The notes under the pieces: model-generated | Database searches by the model: none | Seen by the model: only the letters and a program-made list of their open reading frames with translations | Told to the model about the DNA's origin: nothing | Shown here: positions 8,406 to 15,797 of the stretch, in pieces | Layout of the letters: every line of letters starts with the position of its first letter | Position numbering within the stretch: the stretch's first letter is position 1 | Made by a program: the position numbers and the translations under genes | NCBI RefSeq assembly: GCF_000744285.1 | Contig: NZ_JQLQ01000002.1 | Coordinates: forward strand, 1,240,001 to 1,304,000 | Direction: 5' to 3' | From: Carnobacterium pleistocenium FTR1 | GTDB lineage: Bacteria; Bacillota; Bacilli; Lactobacillales; Carnobacteriaceae | Length of the DNA stretch: 64,000 nt

Positions 8406-8995
8406 AAATAAATTAACACTATTTAAGGCGGTATCTTTTTAATATCATTAGGTAATACGCTACAATGAAAGTAAGTATATTAGAGTTGCAAATATCTATT
8501 TATAACAGTTGTAGTTATCCGTTTTAAACTGTCGGTCACTGAAAAGATAGTAGTAGGGTGTTAAAAAATGCTTTTAAAACTATTCTAGCGCTTATTCCAA
8601 AAAAAAGCATAATCACCGTCCACTCCTCTCAAAAAAACTAATCGTTAGAGCACTGGCGTCCACTCATACACATTGGCTCTTGCCGTTCCTACAAACAACT
8701 TCTTTATCCAAAGAGGTAAATTAGGTGACTTACCTAATTTACCAATACTAAAAATTATAGGCCAAAAATTTGAAATGGACGGAAGATCAGTCGATTAGAA
8801 TGATGTAATTTTCTATTGAAGAAACAATTGACCGCTTAAGTGATTCTACTGTGGGAAATTGAGAACGTTACCTCAATGATCGGTTAGGGTAGTTAGGTAA
8901 TCAGCAGATGAAGGAGTGTAAAAATAGTTATCACAAAAGTTGATCTATTAGCTATAGGGGTTTATTTTTAATAAAAAAGAGAAAGGGTGATTGAA
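8406..8995. other. 590-base gap without a recognisable gene
   Basis: I found no supported gene, repeat copy or RNA here. The one clear structure is a perfect 12-bp inverted repeat at 8715-8743 (GGTAAATTAGGT, 5-base loop, ACCTAATTTACC) with no T tail. The motif CGTCCACTC occurs twice (near 8617 and 8658). Stop codons are frequent in all frames, so it may be decayed sequence. Confidence 0.5.
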
Positions 8996-9664
8996 ATGAA
9001 AAAAATCTTAACTCTTTTAGGCGCAGTTGCTACATTGGCGGGTTGTAATTCAATTGGAGGAGAATCTTCTACGGAATCAAGTTCAGCACCTATGTCGAGC
9101 GAGACAATGATAAGTTCAGAATTGGCTGCTGAATCGTCAGCGGTTGTTGCCTCTGAATCAATCATGAGTAATGCGGAAGAAGCAATAACAAGTTCAAATG
9201 CTACGAATGAATTAACTTCAGACATGGAAATCTCACTTGTGCCGCAAAAAATGGAGTTAGATCAAAATCTGACATTAGAAAATGATTCTGTGTTACAAGA
9301 AATAGAAACAAGAATGAAACAAGCAGAAGAACTAGGAATTGAAAATGACGTGGCGATTCATTTTACAGGCATGTATTTAGGTGAAGAAGGAAGTATGCAA
9401 GCAATCTTTATTATTGTGAACAGAATGGATGTGGCAATGACAAATATAAATATTACAGTCAGCTTTAGTACGATTGATGGAGCCACTATCCTAGAAGAAG
9501 CACCGTTCTATCTGACAGAAGAATCTTTTGGCGTATTAGAACCGGATACTGCCATGCCAATGTACTTGAAAATTCAGCCCGAAAACGAAGAAGCGTTCTT
9601 CAGCACATCAAATATGGAAGAGCTGATTTATAAAATTGATGAATTTGATTTTGAAGAAAGATAA
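8996..9664 (+). CDS. Secreted lipoprotein of unknown function
   Basis: A 222-residue protein with a lipoprotein signal: MKKILTLLGAVATLAGC, lipidated cysteine at position 17. A Ser/Glu/Ala-rich low-complexity linker follows (to about residue 80), then a compact C-terminal domain with alternating beta strands (about 90-222; FTGMYLGEEGSMQAIFIIV). I chose the ATG at 8996 because AAAGGGTG precedes it at good distance; a GTG nine bases upstream overlaps that site. The C-terminal domain is not one I can name. Confidence 0.75.
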   Translation: MKKILTLLGAVATLAGCNSIGGESSTESSSAPMSSETMISSELAAESSAVVASESIMSNAEEAITSSNATNELTSDMEISLVPQKMELDQNLTLENDSVLQEIETRMKQAEELGIENDVAIHFTGMYLGEEGSMQAIFIIVNRMDVAMTNINITVSFSTIDGATILEEAPFYLTEESFGVLEPDTAMPMYLKIQPENEEAFFSTSNMEELIYKIDEFDFEER

Positions 9665-9840
9665 ACATAACTTTGATCAAGATGAAAGAACAAGCTTTTA
9701 AATGCAGGGAAAAAGTATTTAAAGGTTTGTTTTTCATTGAAAATAAAATAGATAACTAAATTGAAGAATGAGTCTAAGCCGACCGTAACAATGGTGGAAT
9801 GCTATTGTAAACGATAATTCTATTTGAGAGGTGATGTAAA

Positions 9841-10395
9841 TTGAAAATTCCTGCAAGAGATTTCTTTACTATTCCAAATAGTTTATCTTATATCCGTTTA
9901 CTCCTTATTCCGGTTTTTATGGTCCAGTACCTTACAGCAGTAGAAATCAAAGATTATTATATAGCCGGTATGATCGTTGTCTTTTCAGGTCTGACAGATT
10001 TATTAGATGGACTTATTGCTCGCAAGTTGAATCAAATAACTGAGGTGGGTAAACTGCTTGATCCTGTTGCTGATAAACTCACTCAAATTGCCGTTATTAT
10101 TTGCTTGATGTCACGATATGAAAAAATGTGGATTGTTATTTTATTATTTATAGCCAAAGAATTATTCATGACAATAAATGCTATTGTTCTTTACCGACAA
10201 GGTAAAAAACTAGATGGAGCCAAATGGTTTGGCAAAATATCTACCGCGGTTTTTTATGCGTGTATGACTTTTTTAGTGGCGTTTCCTTCTATTCAACCAA
10301 CTAGCGCAGTTGGTTTGATGATTATTACGGCCTTTTTCTTAGCTTTATCTCTTCTACTGTATGGACGAGAGTTTTTTAGAATGTATCAAAAATAA
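9841..10395 (+). CDS. pgsA: CDP-alcohol phosphatidyltransferase, probable phosphatidylglycerophosphate synthase
   Basis: This membrane enzyme transfers a phosphatidyl group from CDP-diacylglycerol to glycerol 3-phosphate, the committed step to phosphatidylglycerol. The family signature is complete around residues 54-82: D-L-L-D-G-L-I-A-R, then G-K-L-L-D-P-V-A-D-K. Several hydrophobic segments are visible in 184 residues. The start is TTG at 9841, placed after GAGAGGTGA. The family also includes cardiolipin-type enzymes, but size and motif favour PgsA. It stands apart from its usual neighbours such as cinA and recA. Confidence 0.85.
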   Translation: MKIPARDFFTIPNSLSYIRLLLIPVFMVQYLTAVEIKDYYIAGMIVVFSGLTDLLDGLIARKLNQITEVGKLLDPVADKLTQIAVIICLMSRYEKMWIVILLFIAKELFMTINAIVLYRQGKKLDGAKWFGKISTAVFYACMTFLVAFPSIQPTSAVGLMIITAFFLALSLLLYGREFFRMYQK

Positions 10396-10422
10396 GATGT
10401 TACATTAGGAAAGGGGACTATA

Positions 10423-11100
10423 ATGAATAATGCAGAACGCTTTATTGCTAGTTTTAATCGCATTCACAATCATTTAAGCTTTTCGGAGAATGAAAATGAA
10501 CATAAAAAACCTTTCTATCGCTTATTAGACGAAAATGAACACCGTAATCCTGCAGTAAAAAAATACAAAAATGATTTACAAATTTTTGCAGATCTTAGAA
10601 ATGTAATGGTCCACAAAAAGCTAATCCCTAATACCTATATTGCACAACCGACAGATAAAGTAGTCGAACATATTGAACAAATGGAAGAAGAAATAAAAAA
10701 CCCTCAAAAAGTCTACCCATTATTCAAAAGAAATGTCGTCCGTTTCAATTCAGATGATCTATTCATAGAAGTATTACGAACGATCAGTGAAAAAAAGTTC
10801 ACCCATTTCCCTATTTACAAGAACAAGGAACTGATTGGTTTATTAACCGAAAAAGGGATCGCAGTTTGGTTAGCTAATCAGTTGAAAGATGAAACTATTT
10901 ACTTAAAGAAAACAGCGGTGGAAGAAATCATTTTACAAGATAAAAATCGGAGTAACTATCTATTTATTAAAAAAAGCATGTCCGTTGAAATTGCTGCAGA
11001 TTTATTGAAAAATGATCGTCGATTGGATGCTTTATTGATAACTGAGAATGGAACAGTATCAGAAACTCCTCTCGGTATTATTACTCCTTCAGATTTATAA
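10423..11100 (+). CDS. CBS-domain protein
   Basis: A 225-residue cytosolic protein. The first 75 residues are helical and charged (RFIASFNRIHNHLSF and DLRNVMVHKK). Two CBS motifs follow, at about 100-160 (FTHFPIYKNKELIGLLTEKG) and 165-225 (DALLITENG to ETPLGIITPSDL). CBS pairs usually bind adenine nucleotides. No catalytic domain is attached, so it is probably a sensor or regulator with an unknown partner. It lies 27 bases after pgsA and may be co-transcribed with it. Confidence 0.75.
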   Translation: MNNAERFIASFNRIHNHLSFSENENEHKKPFYRLLDENEHRNPAVKKYKNDLQIFADLRNVMVHKKLIPNTYIAQPTDKVVEHIEQMEEEIKNPQKVYPLFKRNVVRFNSDDLFIEVLRTISEKKFTHFPIYKNKELIGLLTEKGIAVWLANQLKDETIYLKKTAVEEIILQDKNRSNYLFIKKSMSVEIAADLLKNDRRLDALLITENGTVSETPLGIITPSDL

Positions 11101-11194
11101 GGTAACTCAATTACTTACTATGTAAAACGAATAAATAACTATAGGTAAGAATAATTTTTTCAGTTGATGGGTATCAGTTGCAACTTAAAATTAA

Positions 11195-11233
11195 GTGCGC
11201 TATAGTTGCTTTGAATTAGTAAATATAGCGCGC
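11195..11233 (+). other. Long hairpin after the CBS gene
   Basis: GTGCGCTATA at 11195-11204 pairs with TATAGCGCGC at 11224-11233 (one G-U pair, 19-base loop). There is no proper T tail, so it may be a weak terminator or an operator-like inverted repeat. Confidence 0.4.
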
Positions 11234-11295
11234 TCATTCTTTGCTAAATTACTTATTCAGTTGATAGCTGAAACATGATGAGGAGGAAAAAATAA

Positions 11296-11862
11296 ATGAT
11301 GAAAATTGGAATAATCACAGGAAGTACGCGTCAAGGACGCAATAGCTTGCAAGTAGCACAATGGGTAAAAAAATTAGCTGACGAACGTGGAGATGCAGAA
11401 TATGAAATTATTGATCTTGTAGAATTCAATCTGCCTTTATATAATGAGCCAATCTCAGCAGCGTATAGTCAAGACTATATTACGCCAGAAGCTATTCCAT
11501 GGTCTAAAAAAATAGCTGAATTAGATGGCTATGTCTTTATTACTCCCGAATACAATCATGGTATTACATCAGCATTAAAAAATGCAATTGATTACCTTTA
11601 TCCTGAGTGGAACAATAAAGCAGCAGGTATCGTGAGTTATGGGTCATCTGGTGGGGTAAGAGCCGCAGAAGCTTTACGTGTTGTTTTAGCTGAATTACAA
11701 GTTGCAAGTGTTCGCACACATCCTGCAATGTCTTTATTCACTGATTTTGTAAATATGAATGAATTTAACCCTGCTGACTTGCATATTGCCTCAGTCAATA
11801 CTCTTTTAAATCAAGTCAATGCATGGTCAACAGCACTGAAACCGTTAAGAAATAACGGGTAA
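11296..11862 (+). CDS. NAD(P)H-dependent FMN reductase
   Basis: A 188-residue flavodoxin-fold oxidoreductase of the NADPH-dependent FMN reductase family. The FMN phosphate-binding loop is GSTRQGRNS near residue 9. The family hallmark ITPEYNHGI with SALKNAIDYLYPEW lies at about 82-105, and SYGSSGGVRAAE near 115. The start could be either of two adjacent ATGs (11296 or 11299) after GAGGAGGAAA. It is monocistronic. The substrate (quinone, azo compound or chromate in relatives) cannot be told from sequence. Confidence 0.85.
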   Translation: MMKIGIITGSTRQGRNSLQVAQWVKKLADERGDAEYEIIDLVEFNLPLYNEPISAAYSQDYITPEAIPWSKKIAELDGYVFITPEYNHGITSALKNAIDYLYPEWNNKAAGIVSYGSSGGVRAAEALRVVLAELQVASVRTHPAMSLFTDFVNMNEFNPADLHIASVNTLLNQVNAWSTALKPLRNNG

Positions 11863-11949
11863 ACCTGAGTCTAATGTTACTTATTTAAAAAGAGGATTTC
11901 CAATCTTTAAAATTGAAATTTTAGAGGTTTACTGTTATTATAATGGTGT

Positions 11950-12236
11950 AAAGAAGTACAAGGTACAATGTCTTCTTTACTAGAGTCAGCGTAATAGACT
12001 CTAAAGTTAATAGTAGAATTAAGGCTATTAACTTAACTTCATATTAGTGGCTAAGTTCCTGAAATAGAATGAGTCGAGATTGAAGTATCCAAAATGCACA
12101 TGATAGAAATATAAATCATGTGTAAAGTGACAATCTAGCAGATGAAATAAAAATGCTAGAAAATAAGAAGTAAAAAACGGGACTAGCTACAAAATGAAGA
12201 GAGAGCTTCTTTTAAGAATAAGAGGCTCTTTTTTTT
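11950..12236 (+). ncRNA. Candidate structured RNA A (three 5' hairpins plus terminator)
   Basis: There is no ORF. A TATAAT at 11939-11944 is followed by three hairpins head to tail: GTAAAGAAG / CTTCTTTAC (11948-11980), TAGAGTC / GACTCTA (11981-12003) and GTTAATAG / CTATTAAC (12006-12032). Further hairpins include CACATGAT / ATCATGTG and CTAGCA / TGCTAG. It ends in a U-tailed terminator, GAGCTTCTT / AAGAGGCTC plus eight T (12203-12236). The -35 is poor (TTGAAA, 20-base spacer). The layout parallels the RNA at 13118-13426. I know no matching family. Confidence 0.5.
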
Positions 12237-12293
12237 GTCTATAATTTTTTAATGTTAGGAAATTAGATAGATTCCTTACTTGGTAATGTATGG

Positions 12294-12450
12294 GGATCTA
12301 AGTCAACTGGTGTGGATGATTTAAGATAAAACTTTCTCTGGAGTGGACAATTTGGACCGTGGAGAGTCAAGGGAATAGCTGAAGCACCAATGTTTTTTAA
12401 TTTTCGTTGAATTCCTTTTATATGGCTACAAATAACGCTATTCCTCAAGC
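12294..12450 (+). repeat. MITE-like repeat, copy 6 (decayed, 3' truncated)
   Basis: It starts GGATCTAAGTCAACTGGT, matching the consensus 5' end, and keeps TCTGGAGTGGAC and the distal GGCTACAAATAACGCTATTCC. It then diverges. The 55 bases before it (12237-12290, TCTATAATTTTTTAATG) resemble the 3' end of a reverse-oriented copy, so two broken copies may abut here. Confidence 0.6.
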
Positions 12451-12585
12451 AAATAATAGGGTTGATTTGCAATCAAAATCATGACAAAAAACCATTTTGC
12501 TATCTAATTTAGGTGAAAAAAATAAATCCTTACGAAAAGTAGTTTGCTGCATCTGACCAGAAAACTGGATGAACATCTTATTTTT

Positions 12586-13016
12586 TGAACGGTCAATTAG
12601 ATACAAATCGTCCGGAGAAGATACAAAAGACATTCGGAACACGAACTCCTGAACTTAGAGAAGCACTTACTTGGTTAGAAAACCAACATGTGACCGATAT
12701 TTTTATGGAGAGCACAGGCTAATATTGGTTACCGACAGCTACTATATTTTCCGAAAGTTCGTTTAATCTCATTCGCTCTTTTTATGTTCCTTCACTTGAA
12801 GTGATGGACTTACGTTCTCTCATTCGCCGTGGGCAATCTTATACTCAAGAACGCAAGCAAGCAAGCTAAAAATGAGTTGTACACTATTCTTCAACGATCG
12901 AATAGTAAACTAACTGGTTATTTATCAGACATTTTTTCAAAAACGGGGACAAGCTTTGCTGCATTTGTTTATTGGTGGAGAAGCATTCACGCTTGAGTCC
13001 GTCCAATTTTGCATGT
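12586..13016 (+). pseudogene. Decayed IS110-family transposase
   Basis: Conceptual translation gives NGQLDTNRPEKIQKTFGT, then REALTWLENQ and the IS110 hallmark MESTG-stop-YWLP with an in-frame stop at 12720-12722. After a deletion come VPSLEVMDLRSLIRRGQS and a second stop at 12867. The frame then gives LTGYLSDIFSKTG and, after a frameshift, GQALLHLFIGGEAFTLES. MESTG-YW and SDIFSKTG-type motifs are typical of IS110/IS1111 DEDD transposases. The N-terminus and catalytic middle are missing, so it is inactive. No ends were recognised. Confidence 0.75.
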
Positions 13017-13082
13017 AAGATTCCATAAAACATCTCTCCATTATAATTCATCAAAAAAATTTTAGTAATAGAGCATTTACAA

Positions 13083-13111
13083 TTGACATAATAACGCTTA
13101 CATGGTATATT
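13083..13111 (+). promoter_or_regulatory. Strong promoter of candidate RNA B
   Basis: TTGACA and TATATT are separated by exactly 17 bases. The predicted start, about seven bases after the -10, coincides with the first base of a hairpin at 13118, and no ORF follows. Confidence 0.75.
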
Positions 13112-13117
13112 ATGTAT

Positions 13118-13426
13118 GTAAAGAGAGACATGCACAGTAAGAGAGCATGACGCTCTTTATAGAAGCTAGTGAAAGTGGCTTCTAGGACGAATAGTCGAGT
13201 AAAGCTATTCTGTCCAAGCTCATTCATTTAGATGATTGCTAAAAAAATTTAGTGAAACTCAATCAGAAATACTAAATGTTTGAGCTCATATATTTAGTAG
13301 CATGTTGTTCTAGATAATAAAAGAATCTCTAATAAACCTGTTCAAAAATTGGTGTTAGAAATTCGCTAGGACCATGCTATTAGAATTAAGAGGGTCGTTC
13401 TGATTTCCAGAGCGTCCTTCTTTTTT
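13118..13426 (+). ncRNA. Candidate structured RNA B, paralogue-like to RNA A
   Basis: From its consensus promoter the transcript begins with hairpin GTAAAGAG / CTCTTTAT (13118-13160, inner CATGC / GCATG), then TAGAAGC / GCTTCTA (13160-13184), then GGACGAATAG / CTATTCTGTCC (13185-13215). It ends about 210 bases later in a terminator, AAGAGGGTCGTTCT paired with AGAGCGTCCTTCTT plus six T (13388-13426). Hairpin 1 starts GTAAAGA in both RNAs with compensated pairing. No ORF over 30 codons with a ribosome binding site is apparent. Function unknown. Confidence 0.55.
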
Positions 13427-13500
13427 GGCTATATAATTTTTAATATTGCTATATTAATCAATTTACTCACTCAGACTTTCTGGAGAAAAAAAGTTGCTTT
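13427..13500 (-). repeat. MITE-like repeat, copy 7 (truncated, reverse orientation)
   Basis: GGCTATATAATTTTT followed by TAATCAATTTACTCAC and CTGGAGAAAAAAAGTTGCTT parallels the left side of the reverse-oriented copy at 14787. The repeat abuts the T tail of RNA B's terminator. Beyond about 13500 the similarity is lost. Confidence 0.5.
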
Positions 13501-13660
13501 TAGTTTAGAAAGAAGTACGGTGTATTTTGTAGACTACTAAACTAATACAGGAACAAATACAGATTTACATGTGTCCCATAGTTCTACAAATAAATTTGTT
13601 TATTCTAGAAAAAAATTAGGCTGTTGCCACGAATACTATTTTTCAAACAGTCCAGATTAG

Positions 13661-13690
13661 TTGACAGGTATCTATTCATAATGGTATATT
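13661..13690 (+). promoter_or_regulatory. Promoter of the MarR gene
   Basis: TTGACA and TATATT are separated by 18 bases, 76 bases before the start codon at 13767. Between 13500 and 13660 nothing else was recognised. Confidence 0.65.
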
Positions 13691-13766
13691 TGCCTCGAAA
13701 TGAAGATAAATTCATTTAAAGTAATAGGGTTTTAGATATGTTCAAATCGAAAGGTGATAAGATAAA

Positions 13767-14204
13767 ATGGATGACACAGCTAAAGCTTTAAAGACTTTGA
13801 CAGTATTACTAAAATCTTCTGCAAGTGTACAAGATGTCATTAAAAGAGATATGTTGAAATATGGTGTAAATCCTACTGAATTTTCAGTTTTAGAGCTTCT
13901 TTATAGTAAAGGAGATCAGCCCGTTCAATTTATTGGTAAAAAAATATTACTAGCCAGCAGCAGTATCACATATGTCGTAGATAAATTAGAAAAGAAAGAA
14001 TTTATAAAGCGTACTCCATCAGCTACAGACCGTCGAGTAACCACTATCTCGATTTCTGAAAAGGGAAAAGCTTTTATGCAAGAGGCCTTTCCGCAACACG
14101 AAGAGTTGATTTCAGATTTATTTAGTGTGCTTAATGAAGAGGAAAAAACTACTTTGATAGAATTATTAAAAAAAATTGGGTATCGTGCCCATTCATTTAA
14201 ATAA
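13767..14204 (+). CDS. MarR-family transcriptional regulator
   Basis: A 145-residue winged-helix regulator. The recognition region is KILLASSSITYVVDKLEKK at about 63-81, and the wing carries the MarR signature TPSATDRRVTTISISEKG at about 87-104. N- and C-terminal helices would form the dimer interface. The start follows AAAGGTGATAAG. No enzyme or transporter gene is adjacent, so the target and ligand are unknown; self-regulation through the promoter at 13661 is possible. Confidence 0.88.
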   Translation: MDDTAKALKTLTVLLKSSASVQDVIKRDMLKYGVNPTEFSVLELLYSKGDQPVQFIGKKILLASSSITYVVDKLEKKEFIKRTPSATDRRVTTISISEKGKAFMQEAFPQHEELISDLFSVLNEEEKTTLIELLKKIGYRAHSFK

Positions 14205-14381
14205 AAAATGACTCATTTAACGAATCATAGGAAAGTTCCACACGGTTTAGTGTAAGAGTGCTAATAAAGGCTCTTTTTTTGTTGTGCTTCATTTTCTGGC
14301 CTAAATATGGTACAATGGGGTGTATTAAGAGAATTTATTAGAATACGCTCAAATAAGAACCAAAGAGATGAGGGGATTTAC

Positions 14382-14726
14382 ATGGGGAAAATTATTACCG
14401 AAGAAATTCAATCTTTAGTTGAAGTTGAACTTCGCAAAGGTGCTAGCAAATCAAGAATTGCGACTCTTTTAGGTGTACCATATGATGAAGCGATCGTTAT
14501 TATTGATGAAATAAAAGCTTCTTTTAGACCTGATGTAGGAGATAGAATTATCTTTTCTTTCAGAGATGAAAAAATGGCTGGAACGATTATCAAATTATTA
14601 AATAATAGCGCTGTAGTTGAAATTTATTGGGAAAAGTCTTCTGATAAAATGAAAGATATAATGGAAAGCAAAACGATTGTTAACTTTAAAGATATTGAAG
14701 AGTTTATATCTGTTGAAGCTAATTAA
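14382..14726 (+). CDS. DUF2187 protein with an N-terminal helix-turn-helix-like segment
   Basis: A 114-residue protein. Residues 1-45 (EIQSLVEVELRKGASKSRIA, then LLGVPYDEAIVIIDEI) look like a homeodomain-like helical unit. Residues 50-110 match the small beta-rich DUF2187 domain (VGDRIIFSFRDEKMAGTIIK). Most DUF2187 proteins I know are only about 60 residues, so the extra N-terminal unit is notable. I chose ATG 14382 because AGGGGA precedes it; an upstream in-frame ATG at 14307 has no ribosome binding site. Function unknown. Confidence 0.75.
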   Translation: MGKIITEEIQSLVEVELRKGASKSRIATLLGVPYDEAIVIIDEIKASFRPDVGDRIIFSFRDEKMAGTIIKLLNNSAVVEIYWEKSSDKMKDIMESKTIVNFKDIEEFISVEAN

Positions 14727-14737
14727 TTAATTAAAAA

Positions 14738-14775
14738 AGAGTTAAGACAATTTAATTTGTCTTAACTCTTTTTTT
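14738..14775 (+). terminator. Terminator of the DUF2187 gene
   Basis: GAGTTAAGACAA and TTGTCTTAACTC pair perfectly and are followed by seven T. A repeat copy starts 12 bases further on. Confidence 0.9.
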
Positions 14776-14786
14776 GTGGTTAAATT

Positions 14787-15049
14787 GGCTGTATATTTTT
14801 TGATGTATATAAATAAATCAATTAAATTACTTATCCCAAACTCCTGAAAGAATAGGGGTTACTTGTAAATATGCATTGAATTCAATGTGAATGATACAGT
14901 GTTAGCTCTTCAGTGATTAAGCTGTGTTTGAAGCTTGAAAGTCTGAAGACTTCCTTTCAGGCTTCCGGTGCTTCATGGTTCCAAAAGCAAACCCGTATAA
15001 TTCAGAAGAAATTTCATTTTGAAGCATCCACGCCATTTGACCTAGATCC
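14787..15049 (-). repeat. MITE-like repeat, copy 2 (full length, reverse orientation)
   Basis: Read on the reverse strand it begins GGATCTAGGTCAAATGG and ends TATACAGCC, closely matching copy 1, including the inner GCCTGAAAG / CTTTCAAGC hairpin. It is flanked by GTTAAATT (14779-14786) and GATAAATT (15050-15057), an imperfect 8-bp direct repeat (7 of 8) consistent with a target-site duplication. Confidence 0.82.
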
Positions 15050-15230
15050 GATAAATTGAAACGTTAGTTTATAAAATAAATCCAAATTTTAATTCTTTTT
15101 TGGTAATTTAAAAATAATATTCGGCTAATTATTATAGCAAACACTTTAATAATTCAAATTTTTTTATTGCGTTATCCGTTGATAATAAAGGATTTTAATT
15201 TAAGATTAAAAAAAATAATGCTAATTATTC

Positions 15231-15287
15231 TTGACACTTCCGTTAAAAAATAATATAGTTTGATGGTCAAACAATTTGATGTTCAAA
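15231..15287 (+). promoter_or_regulatory. fab operon promoter with two FabT operators
   Basis: TTGACA (15231-15236) and TATAGT (15254-15259) are 17 bases apart. Two palindromes of the FabT type TTTGA-N3-TCAAA follow at 15259-15271 and 15275-15287, overlapping the -10 and the start region. Binding of FabT there would block transcription of its own operon. The spacing of 16 bases puts the boxes about one and a half turns apart. Confidence 0.82.
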
Positions 15288-15330
15288 GTAATTGACCTAC
15301 TTGACAATTTGAAAGAACGGAGGAGTTGGT

Positions 15331-15780
15331 GTGGACGAATTAATTCCTGAAATTAATTCTTACTTAGTAACGATTTTTAATGAAGTCCTGACGATTGAAG
15401 AAAATGCTCTTCAAAACAGCACATTTAAGGATATTTCAATAAAAGAAGTGCACACTATTGAAGCTATTGGGATGTATGGTGTTCATACAACTACAGAAGT
15501 TTCAAAGAAATTGGCAGTTACGGTAGGAACATTAACGGTCTCCGTTAACAACTTAGTAAAAAAAGGGTACGTTGAACGCATTCGAAATGATCATGATCGA
15601 CGAGTGGTTAGGTTGGGATTAACTAAAAAAGGCCGGCTATTGTATCGCCTTCATAATAAGTTTCATCGAGATATGGTAAAAGAAACACTCGAAGGCTTAA
15701 ATAAAGAAGAAGCGGAAATGTTGATTAAAGGCTTAGAAAATCTTCATGTTTTCTTACATCGCACAAAAAATAATCTATAA
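15331..15780 (+). CDS. fabT: Fatty-acid biosynthesis repressor FabT (MarR family)
   Basis: FabT is a MarR-type repressor that senses long-chain acyl-ACP and shuts down the fab genes. The 149 residues show the winged helix (TTEVSKKLAVTVGTLTVSVN, about 50-69) and the wing RNDHDRRVVRLGLTKKG at about 85-101. The start is GTG at 15331 after GGAGGAG. It is first in the fab cluster, with two operator palindromes at its promoter, which is the standard Lactobacillales arrangement. Confidence 0.94.
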   Translation: MDELIPEINSYLVTIFNEVLTIEENALQNSTFKDISIKEVHTIEAIGMYGVHTTTEVSKKLAVTVGTLTVSVNNLVKKGYVERIRNDHDRRVVRLGLTKKGRLLYRLHNKFHRDMVKETLEGLNKEEAEMLIKGLENLHVFLHRTKNNL

Positions 15781-15797
15781 GAACAGGGTTGAATTCG

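Noticed and set aside
12237-12290. Similar sequence after RNA A and RNA B terminators as part of the RNA family
   Set aside because: TCTATAATTTTTTAATG and CTATATAATTTTTAATA are explained by decayed ends of the MITE-like repeat rather than by shared RNA sequence.
12884-13135. Reverse-strand frame of 83 codons
   Set aside because: It is antisense to the IS110 remnant and the start of candidate RNA B; no ribosome binding site.
13118-13426. Candidate RNA B as tmRNA, RNase P RNA or 6S RNA
   Set aside because: No tRNA-like ends or tag frame, no RNase P core motifs and no 6S-type single long bulged hairpin. The three tandem 5' hairpins do not fit.
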